DNA of 12,477 bases, taken from contig CANFFA010000025.1 in the NCBI GenBank assembly GCA_947445425.1, forward strand, positions 1-12,477, in the 5' to 3' direction. Origin of the DNA: Paludibacteraceae bacterium (GTDB lineage: Bacteria > Bacteroidota > Bacteroidia > Bacteroidales > Paludibacteraceae). The position numbers and the translations under genes were made by a program. The notes beneath the pieces were generated by a model. The model was not told where the DNA came from, did no database searches, and saw nothing but the letters and a program-made list of their open reading frames with translations. Below, piece by piece: positions 7,099 to 12,477 of this stretch (positions are counted from its first letter, which is position 1; the number at the start of each line of letters is the position of its first letter).

Positions 7099-7106
7099 TA
7101 TATTTG
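7099..7106 (+). promoter_or_regulatory. Probable -7 element of the xylR promoter
   Basis: TATATTTG exactly fits the Bacteroidota -7 consensus TAnnTTTG. The start of transcription would be near 7112, giving a leader of only about 8 bases before the ATG at 7120. No clear TTTG -33 element lies at the expected distance. The very short leader makes an alternative start at the fifth codon (ATG at 7132) worth considering. Confidence 0.5.
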
Positions 7107-7119
7107 TACTCGAAATCTA

Positions 7120-7833
7120 ATGACACAAAAAATGGGAAACGAATTTATCAACAATCCACATATCTCTGTCGACTGTGTCGTATTTGGTTTTGACGGAGAA
7201 AAACTAAAGGCTTTATTGATTGAACGGAGCATTCATGAACAGAATGAATTGTACAATGACAAAAAACTGCCAGGCAGTATCATCCTTAATCAGGAGAACC
7301 TGGATGATGCCGCATCAAGGGTTTTAACAGAACTCACTGGACTTAAGAATATTTATTTACGCCAGTTTAAAAGTTTTGGTGATCCCAATCGCAGCTCAAA
7401 TCCTAGAGATGTATACTGGTTGGAAGAAACTACGAAGCTAAAAATCGGAAGAATCATTACTGTAGCGTATGTAGCATTAATTAAAATTGACCGAAAGATT
7501 GTTTTTACTGCTGAGAACAGCACAGCAAATTGGTTTGATGTAACAGAAATATCCAAGATGCAACTAGCCTTTGACCACAACAAAATCATTGCTGATGCAC
7601 TGCAACACATTCGACATCAATTGACTGTAGAGCCAAATTTACTTTTCGAACTTTTGTCAAAGAAATTTACAATTTCACAACTAAGAATGCTTTACGATGT
7701 CATCAACCAGTGCAAATCTGATGTTCGTAACTTCCAGAAAAAAATAGCACAAATGGACTACCTAATTGCTCTAGATGAGCTAGAAGAAGGGGTTCCGCAC
7801 AGAGCAGCAAGGTTGTACAAGTACAAGAGATGA
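7120..7833 (+). CDS. xylR: Nudix-type (NrtR-like) transcriptional regulator of xylose use
   Basis: This 237-residue protein has an N-terminal Nudix-fold domain (about 14-150; ISVDCVVFGFDGEKLKALLIER is the first strand pair) and a C-terminal winged-helix domain (about 160-237; FTISQLRMLYDVI, then RNFQKKI). This is the NrtR architecture. The Nudix box is degenerate: G52, R67, E71 and G74 remain, but the REUxEE core reads RVLTEL, with two of its glutamates lost. The domain probably binds a ligand rather than hydrolysing nucleotides. Related Bacteroides regulators of this type control arabinose (AraR), and as I recall BT0791 heads a xylB-xylA-xylT locus in B. thetaiotaomicron. Ahead of xylB, it most likely represses the xyl operon until xylose or a derivative appears. 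ATG 7120 is used; ATG 7132 is possible. The stop codon abuts a REP-like repeat. Confidence 0.85.
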   Translation: MTQKMGNEFINNPHISVDCVVFGFDGEKLKALLIERSIHEQNELYNDKKLPGSIILNQENLDDAASRVLTELTGLKNIYLRQFKSFGDPNRSSNPRDVYWLEETTKLKIGRIITVAYVALIKIDRKIVFTAENSTANWFDVTEISKMQLAFDHNKIIADALQHIRHQLTVEPNLLFELLSKKFTISQLRMLYDVINQCKSDVRNFQKKIAQMDYLIALDELEEGVPHRAARLYKYKR

Positions 7834-7997
7834 GACCCCTAGCCCCTAAAGGGGGATTAAATTACTTCGGTCACCATCAATTCAACTAAAGTCACTAAAC
7901 TAAATTGATTCTAAATTAAATAGCATTCAGTTTTTATAGGTATCATTTTAAAATATCAATACTAATTTTTCTTATCCCCTTTTAGGGGTTAGGGGTT
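7834..7997. repeat. Inverted pair of 23-bp REP-like repeats between xylR and xylB
   Basis: The left copy (7834-7856) begins directly after the xylR stop and contains CCCCTAGCCCCTAAAGGGG. The right copy (7975-7997) is its reverse complement at 20 of 23 positions with no gap; all three differences are transitions. Each copy has its own small hairpin, CCCCT-AA-AGGGG at 7843-7854 and CCCCT-TTT-AGGGG at 7976-7988. The 118 bases between are AT-rich, with an ATCAATT/AATTGAT pair (7876-7882, 7903-7909), the palindrome ATTTTAAAAT (7945-7954) and no gene. The right copy ends 11 bases before the xylB ATG. This looks like a paired REP/BIME-type or small MITE-like element. Confidence 0.8.
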
Positions 7998-8008
7998 AAA
8001 ACTCAATT

Positions 8009-9481
8009 ATGTATCTACTCGGTTATGATTTAGGAAGTTCGTCAGTAAAGGCGAGTTTGGTAAATGCTGAAACAGGCGAATGCGTTTCTAGTGCATTTTT
8101 TCCAAAAAAAGAGATGGAAATTAAATCGGTGAAAGCTGGATGGGCAGAACAAGAAACTGAAACTTGGTGGACCAACCTTAAACTTGCCACAGCAGCAGTA
8201 TTGGCTGAATTCAACACAGATGCAGCCGCTATTAAAGCCATCGGCATCTCTTACCAAATGCATGGTCTGGTATTGGTCGACGAAAACCAAAAAGCGATAC
8301 GCGATGCCATTATATGGTGCGATAGTCGCGCAGTACCATACGGACAAAAAGCTTTTGAGGCTTTGGGAAGTGAAAAATGCTTGAGTCATTTATTGAATAC
8401 CCCTGGAAATTTCACTTTATCAAAAATGGCTTGGGTAAAAGAAAATGAACCAGCTAATTTTGCAAAAGCGAAATACTATATGTTGCCCGGCGATTATTTA
8501 GCCATGCGCATGACTGGAAAAGCGGCAACAACTGCATCTGGATTATCGGAAGGAATTGCCTGGGATTTCAAAGCAGAAGCTCCTGCAAAATTCTTATTTG
8601 ATTATTTTGGTTTCGACACCAACTTAATACCTGAAATCGTTCCTACTTTTGGACAACAAGGTGGACTTACTGCCGAAATCGCCAAAGAATTAGGATTAGC
8701 TGAAGGAACACCGGTAACTTACCGTGCTGGAGATCAACCCAACAATGCATTGTCATTAAATGTATTAAATCCTGGTGAAATAGCAGCAACCGGGGGCACT
8801 TCTGGGGTAGTATATGGGGTAAATGGTGGTGCAAAATATGATCCACTTTCCCGTGTAAATTCATTTGCACATGTAAATCATACAACTGAAGCAACTCGTG
8901 TAGGTGTATTACTTTGTATTAACGGTACTGCAATTTTAAATACATGGATAAAGAATAATGTTGCTCCAGAGGGTATTAGCTATGCCGAAATGAATGAGTT
9001 GGCAGCACAAATACCTGTTGGAAGTGATGGTATAAGCATTATTCCTTTTGGTAATGGAGCAGAACGTGTATTGGAAAATCAAGAACCCAACTGCTCTATT
9101 CATGGTATCAGCTTTAATCGTCACACAAAAGCACATTTGGCTCGCGCCGCTCACGAAGGGATTGCTTTCTCATTTAAATACGGAATGGACATCATGAATG
9201 AAATGGGCATCGAAACCAAAACCATTCGCGCCGGACATGCTAACCTCTTCCTAAGTCCAATTTTCCGTCAAACCTTGGCCAATATTACTGGGGCCACCAT
9301 AGAACTCTACAATACAGATGGATCTGTTGGTGCAGCTAGAGGCGCAGGAATAGGTGCTGGAATTTACAAAGATGCAGAACAAGCATTTGCAACATTGAGA
9401 AAAATAATCATCGTAAAACCAGAACCTGAAAATGTAGCAGTAAGTTTAGAAGCCTACAAAAGATGGGTGGCAAAAATGTAA
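8009..9481 (+). CDS. xylB: Xylulokinase
   Basis: This 490-residue FGGY-family kinase converts D-xylulose plus ATP to D-xylulose 5-phosphate in the cytoplasm. The N-terminal lobe starts YLLGYDLGSSSVKASL (ATP phosphate contact, D7). SYQMHGLVLVD at 81-91 matches the xylulokinase QMHG sugar-binding loop, and WCDSR is at 103-107. The second lobe has AGDQPNNAL with catalytic base D242, and the ATP-binding GGTSG at 262-266. Length matches the family (about 480-500 aa). The QMHG and GDQ contexts favour xylulose over glycerol or gluconate. The ATG at 8009 puts D7 at the standard position; no Shine-Dalgarno sequence is visible. It lies 175 bases after xylR, behind the REP pair, and 115 bases before xylA. 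ACTAATTTTT at 7961-7970 recurs upstream of xylA. Confidence 0.95.
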   Translation: MYLLGYDLGSSSVKASLVNAETGECVSSAFFPKKEMEIKSVKAGWAEQETETWWTNLKLATAAVLAEFNTDAAAIKAIGISYQMHGLVLVDENQKAIRDAIIWCDSRAVPYGQKAFEALGSEKCLSHLLNTPGNFTLSKMAWVKENEPANFAKAKYYMLPGDYLAMRMTGKAATTASGLSEGIAWDFKAEAPAKFLFDYFGFDTNLIPEIVPTFGQQGGLTAEIAKELGLAEGTPVTYRAGDQPNNALSLNVLNPGEIAATGGTSGVVYGVNGGAKYDPLSRVNSFAHVNHTTEATRVGVLLCINGTAILNTWIKNNVAPEGISYAEMNELAAQIPVGSDGISIIPFGNGAERVLENQEPNCSIHGISFNRHTKAHLARAAHEGIAFSFKYGMDIMNEMGIETKTIRAGHANLFLSPIFRQTLANITGATIELYNTDGSVGAARGAGIGAGIYKDAEQAFATLRKIIIVKPEPENVAVSLEAYKRWVAKM

Positions 9482-9517
9482 AACGTCCTAGCCTCTCAAG
9501 TAATAAAATACTAAAGC

Positions 9518-9586
9518 AATTTGATCGAAAAATCAAATTAAGCAAATTAGATATTAAATAAAAAAACTAATTTTTGAATTTTCAAA
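9518..9586. promoter_or_regulatory. xylB-xylA spacer with two inverted repeats and possible promoter
   Basis: AATTTGAT (9518-9525) and ATCAAATT (9532-9539) form an 8-bp inverted repeat with a 6-base loop. TTTGAA-TT-TTCAAA (9573-9586) is a second, immediately upstream of the xylA ATG at 9597. TAATTTTTG at 9568-9576 resembles TAnnTTTG but has one extra base. The 10-mer ACTAATTTTT (9566-9575) is shared with the xylB leader (7961-7970). These may be an internal promoter, an operator or an mRNA-stability element for the strongly expressed isomerase; evidence is weak. Confidence 0.3.
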
Positions 9587-9596
9587 TCAATTTATT

Positions 9597-10913
9597 ATGA
9601 GTACAAAAGTGTATTTCCCATCAGTGGAAGCAATCAAATTCGAAGGAAAAGAGAGCAAAAACCCATTGGCATTTCGTTATTATGATGCAGAAAAAGTAGT
9701 GTATGGCAAAACCATGAAAGATTGGTTTAAATTCAGTATGGCTTGGTGGCATACTTTGTGTGCTGACGGTGGTGATCCATTTGGTGGAGCAACTCAAGCT
9801 CACCCATGGTCAGGTGCTGCTGACGCTGTTCAAGCTGCAAAAGACAAAATGGATGCTGGTTTTGAATTCATGCAAAAAATGGGTATTGAATACTATTGCT
9901 TCCATGATCTTGATTTAGTAAACGAAGGAAATAGCATTGAAGAATACGAAGCAAATTTAAAAGCTATCGTTGCTTACGCAAAAGAAAAACAAGCAGCCAC
10001 AGGTATTAAATTGATGTGGGGAACTGCAAATGTATTCTCTCCAGGTCGTTACATGAATGGTGCTAGCACCAATCCTGATTTTGACACTGCTGCTCGTGCC
10101 ATGCTACAAATCAAGAATGCAATTGATGCTACAATTGACTTAGGTGGAAAGGCTTATGTATTCTGGGGAGGACGCGAAGGTTATATGTCATTGTTAAACA
10201 CTGACATGAAACGCGAAAAACAACACATGGGTACTATGTTGACAAAAGCACGTGACTATGCTCGTGCAAAAGGTTTCAAAGGAGTTTTCCTAATTGAGCC
10301 TAAACCAATGGAGCCAATGAAACACCAATATGATGTTGATTCTGAAACTGTTATTGGCTTCTTGAAAGAATTCGGATTGGAAAATGATTTTAAATTAAAT
10401 ATCGAAGTAAACCATGCTACTTTGGCTGGTCATACATTTGAGCACGAATTGCAATGTGCAGTAGATGCAGGAATGTTGGGTGCAATTGATGCAAACCGTG
10501 GTGATGTTCAAAATGGTTGGGATACAGATCAATTCCCAGTTGATATTTTCGAATTAACACAAGCGATGTTGGTAGTTCTTAAAGGTGGTGGTATGCAAGG
10601 TGGTGGTACAAACTTCGATGCTAAAATCCGTCGTAATTCAACTGATAACGAAGATTTATTTATCTCTCACGTTGCTGCAATGGATGTTATGGCACGTGCT
10701 TTGGAAGCAGCGGCAGCCATCCTAGAAGATTCTCCTTATCAAAAAATGGTTACTGACCGTTATGCTTCTTATGATGCAGGTAAAGGTAAAGAATTTGAAG
10801 AAGGTAAATTATCTTTAGAAGAAGTTTATGCTTACGCAAAAGCAAACGGAGCACCTAAACAAATCAGTGGCAAACAAGAACTTTACGAAGCAATTGTAAA
10901 TATGTATATTTAG
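9597..10913 (+). CDS. xylA: Xylose isomerase (class II)
   Basis: This 438-residue enzyme interconverts D-xylose and D-xylulose using two divalent metal ions. All active-site residues I could place are present: catalytic pair H103 and D106 (FHDLD), metal and substrate ligands E234 and K236 (IEPKP), E270 and H273 (IEVNH), D298, D309 and D311 (GWDTD) and D341. They sit at a constant +2 offset from the E. coli enzyme as I recall its numbering. The long N-terminus with [10 protein letters not shown] and MAWWHTLC marks class II, the group with Bacteroides and the anaerobic-fungus Piromyces enzymes. Frequent GGT, GCT and CGT codons suggest high expression. It follows xylB by 115 bases and is followed by a large hairpin. 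Class II enzymes also isomerise glucose weakly. Confidence 0.98.
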   Translation: MSTKVYFPSVEAIKFEGKESKNPLAFRYYDAEKVVYGKTMKDWFKFSMAWWHTLCADGGDPFGGATQAHPWSGAADAVQAAKDKMDAGFEFMQKMGIEYYCFHDLDLVNEGNSIEEYEANLKAIVAYAKEKQAATGIKLMWGTANVFSPGRYMNGASTNPDFDTAARAMLQIKNAIDATIDLGGKAYVFWGGREGYMSLLNTDMKREKQHMGTMLTKARDYARAKGFKGVFLIEPKPMEPMKHQYDVDSETVIGFLKEFGLENDFKLNIEVNHATLAGHTFEHELQCAVDAGMLGAIDANRGDVQNGWDTDQFPVDIFELTQAMLVVLKGGGMQGGGTNFDAKIRRNSTDNEDLFISHVAAMDVMARALEAAAAILEDSPYQKMVTDRYASYDAGKGKEFEEGKLSLEEVYAYAKANGAPKQISGKQELYEAIVNMYI

Positions 10914-10924
10914 GAAGTGATCTA

Positions 10925-10978
10925 GTTAACACAAAAACGAGTAGACAGTTATTTAACCGTTCTACTCGTTTTGTTAAC
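10925..10978 (+). terminator. Long hairpin between xylA and xylE, terminator or attenuator
   Basis: A perfect 12-bp stem pairs AAAACGAGTAGA (10934-10945) with TCTACTCGTTTT (10961-10972). It is extended outward by GTTAAC at both ends (10925-10930, 10973-10978) and inward by AGTTA/TAAC pairing. The T-run is part of the stem and no longer U-tract follows, so termination may be partial. It starts 12 bases after the xylA stop and ends 60 bases before xylE. It could reduce xylE transcription relative to xylA or protect the xylA mRNA 3' end. Confidence 0.6.
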
Positions 10979-11038
10979 TTATTTACTCAACAACACGTTT
11001 ACTCAACTTACTTCACACAATTAACAACAAATTAGCTC

Positions 11039-12439
11039 ATGAACCCACACAAAGGAGATCAATTTTACATTTTTGGCATTACCCTAGTGGCCACACTGGG
11101 AGGATTACTTTTCGGATACGACACCGCTGTTATTTCAGGTGCCGTAGATTCATTAAAAACGGTTTTTCACTTGGATGAAGCTACTTATGGTAGTTTGGCT
11201 ACTTTCTACCATGGCGCTACTGTATCAAGCGCCTTGATTGGTTGTATTTTAGGAAGTGCCGTTTCAGGTGTATTCGCAGAAAAAGTGGGACGTAGAAATT
11301 CACTTTTTATTAGTTCTATCCTATTTTTCATTTCGGCTTGTGGTGCCGCGTATCCAGAATTTTTCTTCTTTACAAAAGGAGAAAGCTCAGCTTCTGTATT
11401 AATTGCTTTCAACATTTATCGTATCATTGGCGGTATTGGTGTTGGTTTAGCATCAGCAATTTGCCCTATGTACATCGCAGAAATTGCTCCAGCAGACATC
11501 CGTGGGAAATTGGTTTCTTGGAATCAATTCGCCATCATCTTTGGGATGTTGGTTGTATATTTCGTAAACTATTTCATCACCAAAGGAGAACCACAAGCAT
11601 GGATAGATGAGACTGGATGGCGCTATATGTTTGCATCAAATGGCGTTCCAGCAGCCCTATTTGGCGTTTTATTGGTTTTAGTACCCGAAACACCTCGTCA
11701 CTTGGCATTAATCGGTCAAGACGAGAAAGCCTTACACATTCTTTCTAAAATCAATGGTTCTAATAAGGCCAAAGAAATTCTAGCGGAGATCAAAGAATCA
11801 GCGCATGAAACCGTAGAGAAATTACTCTCTTATGGATGGAAAGTTGTCATTATTGGAATTTTACTTTCAGTATTTCAACAAGCAGTAGGTATCAATGTAG
11901 TACTTTATTATGCACCTACCATCTTTAAAGGCTTAGGATTTGGAAATGATGCTGCCATGTACCAAACTGTCATCATGGGCTTCATTAACATCATTTTTAC
12001 TTTGGTAGCTATTTTCACTGTTGATAGATTTGGTCGCAAACCATTGTTAATCATTGGATCCATAGGAATGGCAATCGGGATGTTTGCTATTGGATTATTG
12101 GCTCACCTACAAATCATTGGCATGAGTACCTTGATATTCATTGTCATTTACTCAGCATCCTTTATGATGTCATGGGGACCAATTTGTTGGGTACTTATTT
12201 CAGAAATTTTCCCTAACACCATTCGTGGAAAAGCAATTGCTATAGCAGTAGCAGCGCAGTGGATTTCTAATTTCATTGTATCCGCTACTTTCCCTGCACT
12301 AGAAGCATTTAGTATTACTTTCACCTATGTACTATACGGCATTATGAGTATACTTTCTGCCATCTTCGTATGGAAAATGGTACCAGAAACTAAGGGTAAA
12401 ACACTAGAAGATATGAGTAAACTTTGGAGAAAAGATTAA
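11039..12439 (+). CDS. xylE: D-xylose:H+ symporter
   Basis: This 466-residue MFS sugar porter with 12 predicted membrane helices imports D-xylose with a proton across the inner membrane. It shows strong line-by-line similarity to E. coli XylE: TLVATLGGLLFGYDTAVISG (15-34, including the proton-coupling Asp in GYDTA), RG and GRR loop motifs (GRRN 84-87), RIIGGIGVGLAS, PETPR (216-220), QQAVGINVVLYYAP with sugar-contacting Q280, Q281 and N286, DRFGRKPL (329-336), WGPICW and PETKGKTLE (449-457). It is slightly shorter than E. coli XylE (491 aa). The ATG at 11039 gives a short cytoplasmic N-terminus. It is last in the xyl cluster; the 38 bases after the stop show no terminator before the window ends. 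The 125-base gap upstream holds a hairpin. Confidence 0.95.
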   Translation: MNPHKGDQFYIFGITLVATLGGLLFGYDTAVISGAVDSLKTVFHLDEATYGSLATFYHGATVSSALIGCILGSAVSGVFAEKVGRRNSLFISSILFFISACGAAYPEFFFFTKGESSASVLIAFNIYRIIGGIGVGLASAICPMYIAEIAPADIRGKLVSWNQFAIIFGMLVVYFVNYFITKGEPQAWIDETGWRYMFASNGVPAALFGVLLVLVPETPRHLALIGQDEKALHILSKINGSNKAKEILAEIKESAHETVEKLLSYGWKVVIIGILLSVFQQAVGINVVLYYAPTIFKGLGFGNDAAMYQTVIMGFINIIFTLVAIFTVDRFGRKPLLIIGSIGMAIGMFAIGLLAHLQIIGMSTLIFIVIYSASFMMSWGPICWVLISEIFPNTIRGKAIAIAVAAQWISNFIVSATFPALEAFSITFTYVLYGIMSILSAIFVWKMVPETKGKTLEDMSKLWRKD

Positions 12440-12477
12440 TCTCCTATTACTTTAAAGCAAAATGCCCTGAAAATACC

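Noticed and set aside
7813..7820. TTGTACAA palindrome near the end of xylR, like that at 6931-6940
   Set aside because: It is inside coding sequence (codons for L-Y-K), lacks the flanking TTA, and short palindromes of this type are common.
7851..7995. Possible G-quadruplex from the G-runs of the two REP-like copies
   Set aside because: Only three runs of four or more G lie on this strand, two of them adjacent and one over 120 bases away; pairing with the C-runs of the same repeats is far more likely.
8042..8389. Minus-strand open frame of 115 codons inside xylB
   Set aside because: Antisense shadow of an intact FGGY kinase; its cysteine-rich, irregular composition is not protein-like.
11338..11610. 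Plus-strand open frame of 90 codons in a second frame of xylE
   Set aside because: Overlaps the membrane-spanning region of xylE and reads as a W/H/C/R-rich shadow with no motif.

Overview
This AT-rich window most likely comes from a Bacteroidota chromosome, probably order Bacteroidales. The evidence is the AT-rich leaders without Shine-Dalgarno sequences, a TAnnTTTG-type -7 element upstream of the xylose regulator, and the protein families present: a DPP-IV-type S9 peptidase, a FucP/GluP-type sugar transporter and a Nudix-type xylose regulator heading xylB-xylA-xylE. A Paludibacter-like genus is possible, but that is a guess. I see no mobile element genes, rRNA, tRNA or CRISPR array.

Positions 1-812 (+ strand) hold the end of a conserved translation operon: the last 16 codons of infC (IF-3), then rpmI (bL35) and rplT (bL20), closed by a strong terminator at 772-812. 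A second hairpin at 851-890 faces it and ends the genes arriving from the right on the minus strand.

Positions 916-5650 (- strand) hold, in transcription order, a secreted dipeptidyl peptidase IV (723 aa), a FucP-type MFS sugar transporter (421 aa) and a ROK-family sugar kinase (317 aa). The transporter and kinase look like a glucose/hexose uptake and phosphorylation pair. They are separated by a heptamer-repeat array (1889-1944) that forms a large imperfect palindrome reaching the transporter stop codon.

Positions 5837-6810 (+ strand) hold a cytosolic patatin-like lipid hydrolase, divergent from DPP-IV, with a GC-rich terminator.

Positions 6927-12439 (+ strand) hold a complete D-xylose module: a Nudix-fold, NrtR-like regulator (xylR), xylulokinase (xylB), xylose isomerase (xylA) and xylose:H+ symporter (xylE). 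XylE imports xylose, XylA converts it to xylulose and XylB makes xylulose 5-phosphate for the pentose phosphate pathway. XylR probably senses a pathway sugar or sugar phosphate and acts at a cluster of TTATTGTA half-sites in front of its own gene. The xylR-xylB gap is bounded by two inverted 23-bp REP-like repeats, and the xylA-xylE gap carries a long hairpin.

Most genes are well-known families. I do not see a clearly new multi-gene system. The parts most worth checking are the noncoding structures: the XylR operator cluster, the REP pair, the heptamer palindrome, and the catalytically degenerate Nudix domain used as a sugar sensor.
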